Notes under the pieces: model-generated
The model's input: the letters and a program-made list of their open reading frames with translations, nothing else
Databases searched by the model: none
Told to the model about the DNA's origin: nothing
Assembly: GCA_029260515.1 (NCBI GenBank)
Contig: JAJDDC010000070.1
Coordinates: 620,001-684,000 of the forward strand
Origin: Phycisphaerales bacterium
GTDB taxonomy: Bacteria; Planctomycetota; Phycisphaerae; Phycisphaerales; UBA1924
DNA: 64,000 nucleotides
Direction of reading: 5' to 3'
Part shown: positions 38,122-46,756 of the stretch, in pieces
Layout of the letters: each line of letters begins with the position of its first letter
Numbering within the stretch: position 1 is the first letter of the stretch
Made by a program: the position numbers and the translations under genes

Positions 38122-39177
38122 ATGAACCGAGCGATCGTTGTCGCTGTTGCGTGCGCGGCCCCCGCGCTGGCCCAGCCGAGCGAGTTCCTGCTCATCCCCT
38201 GGGGCGCGGGCAACCCCCCCACGCCGGGCTCGGGCTCGATCGGCATGTACTCGCCCCAAGACGGCACGTACCTGGGCGACATCGTCCCGCCCGACCCGAC
38301 GCGCATCATCTTCCCGAACTGCGCGATCATCGGGCCCGACCGGCTGATCTACTTGTCCGACTCCGTGAATGACGCCGTGTACCGGTACGACCTGCACGGG
38401 AACTTTGTTGACGAGTTTCTCGGGCCCGACGACGGGCTCGACAACGTCCGGGGCCTGCACTTCCTGGATGGCGACCTGCTCGTCGCGAACAACCCGATCA
38501 TCGGCACGATGGTCGACGAGGAGAATGTCGCGGTGCTCCGGTTCGCGCCCGACGGGGCCGAGAAGACACCCCTGATCCCGCCTGGCTCGGGCATCTCGGC
38601 GTGGGACATCCACCCGTCGTACGGCGGTGATCTGATCATCGGGGACGTGGAAGCTCTTCCCCCGCCGGCGCCCGTCGCGAGGTACACGGCGGGCGGCACG
38701 CACGTCACCGACATCTACTCCGCGTCATTCCCCACGCAGATCACCGACGGGCATGAACCAGGGACGTACTACGGGTTCCAGTTCTCCGGGCTCGTCACAA
38801 TCTTCACGGACAACGTCTCGCTCGGCACGTTGTCGCTGACAGGGCTCCAGAACGCCGGCCAGGGCTGCTTCGCGCTGCGTGACGGCAACATCCTGGGCGT
38901 GAGCTTCAACGCGGGCGTTTTCGTCCACAGCGCCGACACCGGCGCACGTCTCGGCACGATCCGAACGGGGTTCGGGCTCTACGGCACGGTCTCGCTTGCA
39001 CAAGTCTGCTGGGCAGACCTGACCAACGACGGGACGCTCGATTTCCTGGACGTGCTTGCCTTTGTCGTGGCCTTCGCCGCGGGCGAGCCCGAGGCGGACT
39101 ACGCCGCGCCCGCGGGTGTCTTCGACTTCATCGACGTGCTCGTGTTCCTGGATCGCTTCGCGCAGGAATGCCCCTGA
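38122..39177 (+). CDS. secreted beta-propeller-like protein with GC-type dockerin tail
   Basis: 351 residues. The signal peptide ends APALAQ near residue 18. Residues 20-290 are beta-rich with repeated DxxxYxYDxxG-like turns (for example NDAVYRYDLHGN), consistent with an NHL/SMP-30-like propeller. The last 56 residues begin with Cys-Trp-Ala-Asp and end with Glu-Cys-Pro, the paired-helix tail seen in Phycisphaerae proteins as a GC-type dockerin-like domain. The first calcium-loop-like segment (DLTNDGTLD) is intact; the second has lost its acidic ligands. AAGGAG precedes the ATG. Confidence 0.8.
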   Translation: MNRAIVVAVACAAPALAQPSEFLLIPWGAGNPPTPGSGSIGMYSPQDGTYLGDIVPPDPTRIIFPNCAIIGPDRLIYLSDSVNDAVYRYDLHGNFVDEFLGPDDGLDNVRGLHFLDGDLLVANNPIIGTMVDEENVAVLRFAPDGAEKTPLIPPGSGISAWDIHPSYGGDLIIGDVEALPPPAPVARYTAGGTHVTDIYSASFPTQITDGHEPGTYYGFQFSGLVTIFTDNVSLGTLSLTGLQNAGQGCFALRDGNILGVSFNAGVFVHSADTGARLGTIRTGFGLYGTVSLAQVCWADLTNDGTLDFLDVLAFVVAFAAGEPEADYAAPAGVFDFIDVLVFLDRFAQECP

Positions 39178-39182
39178 GGGGC
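39170..39182 (+). terminator. weak hairpin with the stop codon in its loop
   Basis: GCCCC - TGA - GGGGC, where TGA is the stop of the dockerin protein. There is no T run, so its role as a terminator is doubtful. Confidence 0.3.
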
Positions 39183-39202
39183 CGGGACGCGATCGGCATG
39201 GG

Positions 39203-39208
39203 TACGAT
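39203..39208 (+). promoter_or_regulatory. -10-like TACGAT, 5 bases before trmB
   Basis: TACGAT ends 5 bases before ATG 39214; no ribosome site is present. Confidence 0.5.
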
Positions 39209-39213
39209 CGCGC

Positions 39214-39975
39214 ATGTCCTTCGGCCTCGGGCACGGGCGTGCCCTCGATCCCGCGATCGGTCGGGTCGGCGTCGGGCCAGACGAGCTGACGCCCCTGCCC
39301 GACACGATCCTCGACGACCCCGACGCGGGGCGCGTGGACCCGCGCGCATGGTTCGCACGCCCGGACGCGCCCTTCGAGATCGAGATCGGCTCGGGCAAGG
39401 GCGCGTTTCTGGTCCAGCAGGGGGCGCTCGAGCCGGGCGTGAACTACCTGGGCATCGAGTGGGCGGGCGAGTTCTACGCGTACGCCGCCGACCGCGTGCG
39501 GAGGCGGCGTGACGCAGACGGCTCGCTGGCCAACATCCGCGTGCTGCACGCCGACGCGGGCGAGTTCCTGCGCTGGCGCTGCCCGCCCGGGATCGTGCGG
39601 GTGATCCACCTGTACTTCTCCGACCCGTGGCCCAAGAGCAAGCACCACAAGAAACGCGTCATCCAGGACCGCTTCCTCGCCGACGCGTGGCGGGCGCTGA
39701 CGCCCGGCGGCGAGCTCCGCGTCGTCACCGACCACGACGGGCTCTGGGCGTGGGACACGGCGCACTTCGAGCGATGGACCACCGGGGCGCCCCCGGACGA
39801 GCGGGTCCGCGCCGCGACCGGCGGGGCCCCGGCGTTCGGGCTGATCCCCTTCGATCGCCCCGAGTCCGCTGGCGAGGGCGAGCTTGTGGGCACGAACTTC
39901 GAACGCAAGTTCCGTGTGGAAGGACGGTCGTTCCACGCGGGGGTTCTTCGCAAACTGGGCGGGGATCCGGGCTGA
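39214..39975 (+). CDS. trmB: tRNA (guanine-N7)-methyltransferase
   Basis: 253 residues. It methylates G46 of tRNA using S-adenosylmethionine. The SAM-binding loop [10 protein letters not shown], the catalytic block [16 protein letters not shown] and the C-terminal [13 protein letters not shown] are all typical of TrmB. The N-terminus is extended by about 40 residues compared with minimal bacterial TrmB. The queC gene starts 25 bases downstream, so tRNA-modification genes are clustered here. Confidence 0.95.
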   Translation: MSFGLGHGRALDPAIGRVGVGPDELTPLPDTILDDPDAGRVDPRAWFARPDAPFEIEIGSGKGAFLVQQGALEPGVNYLGIEWAGEFYAYAADRVRRRRDADGSLANIRVLHADAGEFLRWRCPPGIVRVIHLYFSDPWPKSKHHKKRVIQDRFLADAWRALTPGGELRVVTDHDGLWAWDTAHFERWTTGAPPDERVRAATGGAPAFGLIPFDRPESAGEGELVGTNFERKFRVEGRSFHAGVLRKLGGDPG

Positions 39976-39989
39976 GCACCCGCCGGGCA

Positions 39990-39995
39990 TAAACT
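39990..39995 (+). promoter_or_regulatory. -10-like TAAACT, 5 bases before queC
   Basis: TAAACT ends 5 bases before GTG 40001; no ribosome site is present. Confidence 0.5.
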
Positions 39996-40000
39996 CACGC

Positions 40001-40705
40001 GTGGTATCCGCCCCCAGACAAGCCGTCGTCCTGCTCTCTGGCGGGCTGGACAGCGCGACCACGCTCGCCGTCGCGAGGCGCGACGGGTTCGACGCGGTCT
40101 GCCTCGCGTTCGCCTACGGCCAGAACCACGCCGACGAACTCGGGGCCGCCGCGCGTGTCGCCCGGGCGCAGGATTCCCCGCTCCGGGTCATCGAGCTCGA
40201 CGCGTCGGCGTTCGCCGGCAACGCGCTCACCGGCGACGGCCAGATCCCCAAGGGCAGGAGCGGGCCCGAGATCGCGGGCGGGATCCCCGCGACGTACGTC
40301 CCGGCGAGGAACCTCGTGTTCCTGTCGCTGGCGCTGGGCGTTGCCGAGACGCTCGGCGCCCGGGACCTGTTCATCGGCGTCAACGCCGTGGACTACTCGG
40401 GCTACCCGGACTGTCGCCCCGAGTTCATCAGCGCCTTCGAGGAGACCGCCAACCTCGCGACCAAGGCGGGCGTCGCCAGCGACAGCTTCCGCCTGCACAC
40501 GCCCCTGATCCACCTGAGCAAGGCGCAGATCATCCGCCTCGGCGCCGACCTGGGCGTGGACTACGCGCTCACGCTCTCGTGCTACGACCCGGACGACGAC
40601 GGACGCGCGTGCGGGCGTTGTGATTCGTGCGCGCTGCGCCGCAGAGGCTTCGAGGAGGCGGGCGTGCCGGACCCGACGCGGTACGCGCCCGGCGTGGCGA
40701 CGTGA
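40001..40705 (+). CDS. queC: 7-cyano-7-deazaguanine synthase
   Basis: 234 residues. It converts 7-carboxy-7-deazaguanine to preQ0 with ATP and ammonia. The PP-loop SGGLDS lies at residues 13-18, [15 protein letters not shown] is the substrate region, and four zinc cysteines are at 194, 204, 207 and 210. GTG 40001 is chosen because homology starts there and a TAAACT element sits 5 bases before it; the upstream open frame overlaps trmB. The stop overlaps the queE ATG by one base (TGATG). Confidence 0.96.
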   Translation: MVSAPRQAVVLLSGGLDSATTLAVARRDGFDAVCLAFAYGQNHADELGAAARVARAQDSPLRVIELDASAFAGNALTGDGQIPKGRSGPEIAGGIPATYVPARNLVFLSLALGVAETLGARDLFIGVNAVDYSGYPDCRPEFISAFEETANLATKAGVASDSFRLHTPLIHLSKAQIIRLGADLGVDYALTLSCYDPDDDGRACGRCDSCALRRRGFEEAGVPDPTRYAPGVAT

Positions 40706-41466
40706 TGGGTGTCGAGTTGCCGCAGGCGGGCGCTCCGGACCATCCGGTTCGCGCATCGGCGGACGAGCTGCCTGTGTCAGAGACGTTCCTCTCGATCCAG
40801 GGCGAGGGGAAGCTGACGGGCGTGTCCTCGTGGTTTATCCGCGTGAGCGGGTGCAACCTGCGGTGCGTCTGGTGCGACACGCCGTACGCGAGCTGGGATC
40901 CCGAGGGCGGGCGGGTCTCGATCGCGACGCTGGTTGCGCAGGCGACGAACTCGGGCGCGGCGCACGTCGTGCTCACCGGGGGCGAGCCCATGATCTTTCC
41001 GCAACTCGTGCCGCTGAGCCACGCACTGGGCGACGCGGGCCTGCACGTGACGATCGAGACCGCGGGGACCAACGACTTGCCCGGCGTGCACGCCGACCTG
41101 ATGAGCCTGTCGCCCAAGCTCGCCAACTCGACGCCGACGGGCGACCCGCGCGACCCGTCGGGCGCCTGGGCGGCACGGCACGAGGCTCGGCGACTGGATT
41201 TTTCCGTCCTCAACGCCCTCGTCGCCCGCTTCCCGGACCGCCAGCTCAAGTTCGTCGTCAGCGATCCCAAAGACCTGGCGGAGATCGGGCGTGTGCTCGA
41301 ACGCGTGGAGGGTCTGTCGCCTTGCGATGTGATGCTGATGCCCGAGGGGGTGAGGACGCCCAACCCGTCGCGCGTGCGGTGGATCGCCGACGCGTGCGTC
41401 GAGCGGGGCTGGCGGTACTGCCACCGCCTGCACATCGAGCTGTTCGGGGACACGCGGGGGACTTGA
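40705..41466 (+). CDS. queE: 7-carboxy-7-deazaguanine synthase
   Basis: 253-residue radical-SAM enzyme that makes the deazaguanine ring. The iron-sulphur motif CNLRCVWC spans residues 50-57 (CxxxCxxC), with TGGEPM downstream. The N-terminal FLSIQGEG segment is the family signature. Translation is coupled to queC through the TGATG overlap. An insertion around residues 145-165 (PTGDPRDPSGAW) is larger than in short QueE proteins. Confidence 0.95.
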   Translation: MGVELPQAGAPDHPVRASADELPVSETFLSIQGEGKLTGVSSWFIRVSGCNLRCVWCDTPYASWDPEGGRVSIATLVAQATNSGAAHVVLTGGEPMIFPQLVPLSHALGDAGLHVTIETAGTNDLPGVHADLMSLSPKLANSTPTGDPRDPSGAWAARHEARRLDFSVLNALVARFPDRQLKFVVSDPKDLAEIGRVLERVEGLSPCDVMLMPEGVRTPNPSRVRWIADACVERGWRYCHRLHIELFGDTRGT

Positions 41467-41495
41467 GTGCGCGAACCGCGCACCCGCGTCAGCGG

Positions 41496-41501
41496 TAGGA
41501 T
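41496..41501 (+). promoter_or_regulatory. -10-like TAGGAT, 5 bases before queD
   Basis: TAGGAT ends 5 bases before ATG 41507. Its AGGA could be mistaken for a ribosome site, but the spacing matches the other -10 elements in the window. Confidence 0.45.
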
Positions 41502-41506
41502 TGTCG

Positions 41507-41983
41507 ATGGTCTACAGGGTCTGCAAATCATTCGAGATCGAGAGCGGGCACATGCTCTCCAAGCACCCCGGGCGGTGCCGGTTCCCCCACGGGCACTCCC
41601 GCCGGGTCGAGGTCGTTCTTGTCAGCCAGACGCTGGACGCCAACGACATGGTGTGCGACTTCAAGGCGATCAAGCTGGCCATCGGCGAGCTGCTCGACGC
41701 CTGGGACCACGCGATGGCTCTGAACAGCGACGACCCCAGGCTCGAGGCGGTCAAGGGCGTTGCGGGGGACCGTGTGGTTGTATTTCAGGGCGAAGACCCC
41801 ACGACGGAGGCGCTGGCCCGGCGCATCTACGAGCACGTCGCCCACCGCCTCGCGTCGGGTGGGGTTGTCGCGGACGAGGGGGGCGTGGAGTACCGCTTCC
41901 CGGAGAGTGTCCGCGTCGAACGCGTCCGGGTGGGCGAGACGTCCAGCTCGTGGGCCGAGTACGGCGTGCCGAACGTCGGCTAG
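41507..41983 (+). CDS. queD: 6-carboxytetrahydropterin synthase
   Basis: 158 residues. It converts dihydroneopterin triphosphate to the substrate of QueE. Zinc ligands His15, His28 and His30 (PHGH) and catalytic Cys24 are present, and a C-terminal glutamate lies in SSSWAEYG. ATG 41507 is preferred over an in-frame TTG at 41501, which would fall inside the TAGGAT element. It completes a queC-queE-queD set; queF and tgt are not in the window. Confidence 0.94.
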   Translation: MVYRVCKSFEIESGHMLSKHPGRCRFPHGHSRRVEVVLVSQTLDANDMVCDFKAIKLAIGELLDAWDHAMALNSDDPRLEAVKGVAGDRVVVFQGEDPTTEALARRIYEHVAHRLASGGVVADEGGVEYRFPESVRVERVRVGETSSSWAEYGVPNVG

Positions 41984-42011
41984 ACGCGCACAAATGAATG
42001 GAGCGGAGATC

Positions 42012-43430
42012 ATGGCACGAATCAGCAGAGCCCTCATCGTCGCGGCCGCGGGCGCCTCGGTCGTGTTCTCGACGCCCGGCGCGATCGCGCAGGACGAGCT
42101 GTACAGCACCCAGACGGAGGCGGACATCGCGTTCGCGCGGCGACTGTCGAGCGCGTTCAAGCACGCGTCGCGTCAGATCGAGCCGGCGGTGGTGCACATC
42201 ACGAGTTCCCGGCTTGTCCAGCCCGTGCGGCGGGATCCGTTCGGGCGCCGCTTCGCCGCGGGCGAGCCCCGGCTGCAATCGACGGGCCTGGGCTCGGGCG
42301 TGATCGTGGACGCGCGCGGGTACGTGCTGACCAACAACCACGTCGTCGACGGCGGGCAGAAGTACATCGTCCGCCTGTCTGATGGGCGCGAGTTCGAGGC
42401 CGAGGTCGTGGGCCAGGACGCTCCGACCGATCTGGCCGTCCTCCGCCTCGACGGCGACGGGTTCGGCGTCGCCCAGTTCGGGGATTCCGAGGCCCTCGAG
42501 GTCGGCGAGTGGGTGATCGCGGTCGGCAGCCCGTTCGGGATCGACAACACTGTGACGGCGGGGATCGTCAGCGCCAAGGGGCGCACGCCCCGCGACATCA
42601 GGGCGCCCGAGGACGCCGAGACGCTCCAGGAGTTCATCCAGACCGACGCGGCGATCAACCCGGGCAACTCGGGCGGGCCGCTGGTCAACCTCGAGGGCAA
42701 GGTCGTGGGGATCAACACGGCCATCGCATCGCGCTCGGGCGGGTCCAACGGGCTCGGGTTCGCGATCCCGTCGGAGATCGCGAAGGTCGTGATGGACGGC
42801 ATCATCGAGCACGGGTACGTGCCGCGCGGCTGGCTCGGGATCGCCGCGGGAGATATCAACCCCTCGCGCTACCGCGAGCTGGGCCTGCGCACCGCCGACG
42901 GCGCGATCATCACCCGTGTGCAGCCGGACAGCCCGGCCGATGCCGCGGGCCTGCGCGCCGGCGACGTCGTCACCGAGTTCGGCGGGCGGCGCGTCACCGG
43001 CTGGAACCGATTCCGAAACGTCATCGCCATCACCCCGCCCGAGACCAAGACGGCGGTCGTCTACTACCGCGACGGCGCCCGCCTCGAGGGGACCGTCGTG
43101 CTCGCCGACCGCTTCCTCGAGGTCGCCGACCAGCTCGGCGGCTCGCTCCTGGGGCTCGACGTCATACCCGCGGGCATCGACATGACCGCCGGGCGCGAGG
43201 CCGGTGTGGACGAGCCGGGCCTCGTGGTCGAGCAAGTCGCCCCGGGCAGCCTCGCCGAGCAGAGCGGGTTCCAGGCGGGCGACGTGATCACCGCGGCCGA
43301 CGGGGCGCCGCTGCACTCGGTCGATGACCTCGTCCGCGCCCTCCGCGCGGGCGACCTGTCCGGGGGCATCCGCGTCAACGTCATCCGCGGCTCGCGCCTC
43401 GGGTTCATCGACCTCTCGCTCGACCGCTGA
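42012..43430 (+). CDS. HtrA/Do-like periplasmic serine protease
   Basis: 472 residues. The signal peptide ends AIAQ near residue 27. The trypsin-like domain has catalytic His110, Asp140 and Ser220 (GNSGGP). Two PDZ domains follow (about 275-365 and 375-470), so it resembles DegP/DegQ, which handle misfolded envelope proteins. ATG 42012 has GGAG 8 bases upstream; an in-frame ATG at 41994 is the alternative. It converges on the RND gene with 19 bases between stops. Confidence 0.94.
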   Translation: MARISRALIVAAAGASVVFSTPGAIAQDELYSTQTEADIAFARRLSSAFKHASRQIEPAVVHITSSRLVQPVRRDPFGRRFAAGEPRLQSTGLGSGVIVDARGYVLTNNHVVDGGQKYIVRLSDGREFEAEVVGQDAPTDLAVLRLDGDGFGVAQFGDSEALEVGEWVIAVGSPFGIDNTVTAGIVSAKGRTPRDIRAPEDAETLQEFIQTDAAINPGNSGGPLVNLEGKVVGINTAIASRSGGSNGLGFAIPSEIAKVVMDGIIEHGYVPRGWLGIAAGDINPSRYRELGLRTADGAIITRVQPDSPADAAGLRAGDVVTEFGGRRVTGWNRFRNVIAITPPETKTAVVYYRDGARLEGTVVLADRFLEVADQLGGSLLGLDVIPAGIDMTAGREAGVDEPGLVVEQVAPGSLAEQSGFQAGDVITAADGAPLHSVDDLVRALRAGDLSGGIRVNVIRGSRLGFIDLSLDR

Positions 43431-43449
43431 GGACGCTCAGGCCGGGTTG

Positions 43450-46400
43450 TCAGACGGGGTTGGGCGGCGCGTGCAGGCGTGCCGCGACGCCCTCGCCCCG
43501 GTCGTCGGGCAGGTCCAGGCGACCAGACCAGGCGATCGCGATCCACCGCTTCGCGTCGGCCAGGATCATCAGGAAGCAGGGCAGCACGACCAGGATGATC
43601 CCGGTCGCGCTCATCAGCCCGAAGCTGATCGTGATCGCCATCGGGATCAGGAACCGCGCCTGGAAGCTCTGCTCGAGCATAAGGGGCAGCAGGCCCAGCA
43701 CCGTCGTGATGGTGGTCAGCAGGATCGCGCGTACGCGCGCCCGCCCCGCGTCCAGCGCCGCTTGGCGGACGCTCTCTCCCAGGGCACGCCGCTCGTTGAA
43801 GAACTGCATGAAGATCAGCGAGTCGTTCACCACCACGCCCGCCAGCGCGACGAACCCGATGAGCGACAGAAACGTCATGTTGAACCCGAGGATCAGGTGC
43901 CCCCAGATCATCCCGATCGTCGCGAATGGGATCGCGCTCATGACGATCAACGGCTGCAGGTAGCTCTGGAACAACCACGCGAGCACCACGTAGATCAGCC
44001 CCATCGCGACGAGCATCCCGATGGGCAGTGTCTTGAAGCTCTCGGCCATCTCCTTCTGGCGCCCGCGCTCCAGCACGCGCACCCCCGGGACCTCGCTCTC
44101 GATCTGTCGGATCTCGCCCTTGAGCTGGGCGGCGATCTCCTCGGGGTTGGCAAGTCCCGGGTTCACGTCGCCCGTGACCGTGATCGCCCGCCTGCGGTCC
44201 AGGCGCCGGATCGTCGCGTTCGAGCGTCCCTCCTCGATCCGCGCGATCTCGCTCAGGGGCACGGGCAGCCCCGCCGGCGAGATCACGTGCATGTTCTCCA
44301 GTGCGCCGAGGCTCCTGCGGACCCGCCCGGGCATGATGACCCGGACGTCCACGTCCTCGCGGTCGCCCGCGAAGGTGAACGCCTCGAGCCCGAAGACCGC
44401 GCCCTGGATCTGGCGACCGAGGCCGGCGCGGGTGAAGCCCAGCTCGCTGGCGCCGTCGCGGAGCGTGAACCGCAGTTCGCGTTGGCCCGCGTCCGCGTTG
44501 TTTGCGACGTCGAACACGCCGTCGTAGGCGCGCATGCGCCGCTCGAGCTGCGCGACCGCCCGGCCGATCTGCGTGGGCGACTCGCCCGTCACAGTGAACG
44601 TGAGCGCCGGCCCGCCCGGGCCCCCGCCGATGCCCTCCATCCGCAACGATTTGATGCCCGTTAACTCCCCCGCGTGCTCGCGGATGGCGATCTGGATCTG
44701 CTCGCTGGTGCGGTCACGGGTCTCGACCGGGTTGAGCTCGAGTATGAGCTGGCCCAGGTGGTCGCCGACCGAGTCGTTCCCTTCGCCGTTGATGTCGCCG
44801 ATCCCGCCCGAGACGGCGTACACGCTCGCGACCTCGGGCTGGGCCAGGGCCGCGGCCTCGAGGCGCTTGACGACCGCGTCCGTCTCGACGGCTGGCGAGC
44901 CGATGGGCATGACCAGAGAAATGTTGATCGTCTCGGAGTCCTCGGTCTCGAAGTAGACGAACTTGAGGATCCCGCCCGCGAACAGCGACGCCGAGAGGAT
45001 CACCGCCGCGACCGCGATGCAGACCGTCAGGTACCGCCGGCGCAGGGCGAGCTCGAGCGTGCGCATGTACGCGGGGATGATCTTCTTGTTGAACAGACGG
45101 TCCCGGGCGTGGTCGAACTTCAGCTCGATCGCCTGGAGCTTCGTCGTGCCGCCCGCCTCTTCCTGGCGGTCCTGGGCGCGCAGCGAGTGCGCCATGTGGC
45201 TGGGAAGGATGAACAGGCACTCGATGAGCGAGACGAAAAGCGCGCACGCCGCGACCGCGGGCAGCCACTGCATAAAGTCGCCCAGCTGTCCCTCGACCAG
45301 CGCCAGGGGCAGGAACGCGCAGATCGTCGTGAGCACGGTCGCGACGACCGGCCAGGCGACCTGGTTCGTCCCCTTGATCGCGGCGATCTCCGCGGGCTCG
45401 CCCCGCTCGTGCCTGGCGGTGATGTTCTCGCTGACCACGATCGCGTCGTCGACGAGGATGCCGATCACGATGATGAGTCCGAACATCGTGATGAGGTTGA
45501 GCGTGAGCCCGAGCAGGCTCATCACCGCGAGCGTGCCCAAGAGCGAGATGATGAGCCCGATCGCGACCCAGAAACTGATCCGCCAGTTGAGCAGCAGCAC
45601 GAGCGTGACGAAGACGAGGATCCCGCCGAACAGCGCGTTCTTGGACAGCAGCGACAAACGTTGCTGAACGAACCGGGCCAGGTCGGTGGTTGTGACCAGT
45701 TCGCCCGGCGGCGGCCCGTCCGCGGCGCGCGCCATGCCCAGTTCATACGCCGCGATCCGGTCTGACACGGGCTTTTCGTCGCCCGGCTTCTTGGGCGCGA
45801 ACGCCGCGATCTTCTCGCCCGCGGTATACGCGATCTCCTCGCCCCGCCTCCCCTTGACGTACGCCTTGACCAGCGCCGCCATCTTGACGACGTCGTCCTC
45901 GCCGACCTTAAAAACAGTCAGGCTCACCGCGGGCTTGCCGTTGAGGCGGCTGGTGAGCGACACATCGCGGAACCCGTCGTGCACGTCCGCGACGTCGCCC
46001 AGGCGGAGCACCTGGCCCGATGGGTCGGACGCGACGACGATCTCGCGGATCGTCTCGCCGCGCTCCTCGACGCCCACCGACCGGACCGCGACGTTGGCGC
46101 TGTCCGAGCGGACCGAGCCGCCGGGCAGCTCGCGCATCGCCGCGGCGACCCGGTCGGCGATCGCGGGCAGGCTCAGCCCGTGCTCGATGACCGCCTCCGG
46201 GCGGACCTCGACGCGGATCTCGTCGCCCCGGACGCCCGAGAGCACGACATCGCCCATCCCCGGGATCGTGCGCAGGTCGTTGCGGATCTGCTGGATCGCC
46301 CGCTTCATGTCCCGCTCGGGCGCGTCGCCGTAGAGCGAGAGGACGACCGCGGGCAGGTTGGGCTCGATCTTCTGGACCGTGATGCGGTCGGCGAGCTCTG

Positions 46401-46755
46401 GCAGGTCCTGGAGCGCGTCCATCTCGCGTTTGACGTCCGCGACCGCCGCGTCGATCCCCACGCCCTCGGCGAACTCGACGACGACATTGGCGGCGCCCTC
46501 GACGATCGTCGCGCTCACCTCCTCGACGCCGTCGAGGTCCGCGACCCGGTCCTCGATCTTGATCGCCAGCGAGTCCTCGATCTCCTCGGGCGCCGCGCCG
46601 GGGTACGGGGCCGCGATCGCGACCTTCGACGGGGCGATCTCGGGGAAGAACTCGCGCCGGAGCGAGAGACCGAAGATGATGCCAGCGCCCACGACCGCGA
46701 GCATGACGAGATTCGCGACGACCGGGCGCCGGACGCCAAACTCTGGCAGGCCCAT
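43450..46755 (-). CDS. RND-family efflux transporter
   Basis: 1101 residues with the AcrB-type layout: a membrane helix at about 13-33, a large periplasmic porter domain, a helix bundle including IGILVDDAIVVSEN with the proton-relay Asp-Asp pair, a second periplasmic domain and a final helix bundle. Compared with AcrB it has extra residues in the first periplasmic half (a charged insertion near KAYVKGRRGEEIAY). ATG 46755 is one base after the adaptor stop, so the two genes are coupled. It should export small hydrophobic compounds with the adaptor; no outer-membrane TolC gene is present. Confidence 0.94.
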   Translation of the reverse strand: MGLPEFGVRRPVVANLVMLAVVGAGIIFGLSLRREFFPEIAPSKVAIAAPYPGAAPEEIEDSLAIKIEDRVADLDGVEEVSATIVEGAANVVVEFAEGVGIDAAVADVKREMDALQDLPELADRITVQKIEPNLPAVVLSLYGDAPERDMKRAIQQIRNDLRTIPGMGDVVLSGVRGDEIRVEVRPEAVIEHGLSLPAIADRVAAAMRELPGGSVRSDSANVAVRSVGVEERGETIREIVVASDPSGQVLRLGDVADVHDGFRDVSLTSRLNGKPAVSLTVFKVGEDDVVKMAALVKAYVKGRRGEEIAYTAGEKIAAFAPKKPGDEKPVSDRIAAYELGMARAADGPPPGELVTTTDLARFVQQRLSLLSKNALFGGILVFVTLVLLLNWRISFWVAIGLIISLLGTLAVMSLLGLTLNLITMFGLIIVIGILVDDAIVVSENITARHERGEPAEIAAIKGTNQVAWPVVATVLTTICAFLPLALVEGQLGDFMQWLPAVAACALFVSLIECLFILPSHMAHSLRAQDRQEEAGGTTKLQAIELKFDHARDRLFNKKIIPAYMRTLELALRRRYLTVCIAVAAVILSASLFAGGILKFVYFETEDSETINISLVMPIGSPAVETDAVVKRLEAAALAQPEVASVYAVSGGIGDINGEGNDSVGDHLGQLILELNPVETRDRTSEQIQIAIREHAGELTGIKSLRMEGIGGGPGGPALTFTVTGESPTQIGRAVAQLERRMRAYDGVFDVANNADAGQRELRFTLRDGASELGFTRAGLGRQIQGAVFGLEAFTFAGDREDVDVRVIMPGRVRRSLGALENMHVISPAGLPVPLSEIARIEEGRSNATIRRLDRRRAITVTGDVNPGLANPEEIAAQLKGEIRQIESEVPGVRVLERGRQKEMAESFKTLPIGMLVAMGLIYVVLAWLFQSYLQPLIVMSAIPFATIGMIWGHLILGFNMTFLSLIGFVALAGVVVNDSLIFMQFFNERRALGESVRQAALDAGRARVRAILLTTITTVLGLLPLMLEQSFQARFLIPMAITISFGLMSATGIILVVLPCFLMILADAKRWIAIAWSGRLDLPDDRGEGVAARLHAPPNPV

Positions 46756-46756
46756 C

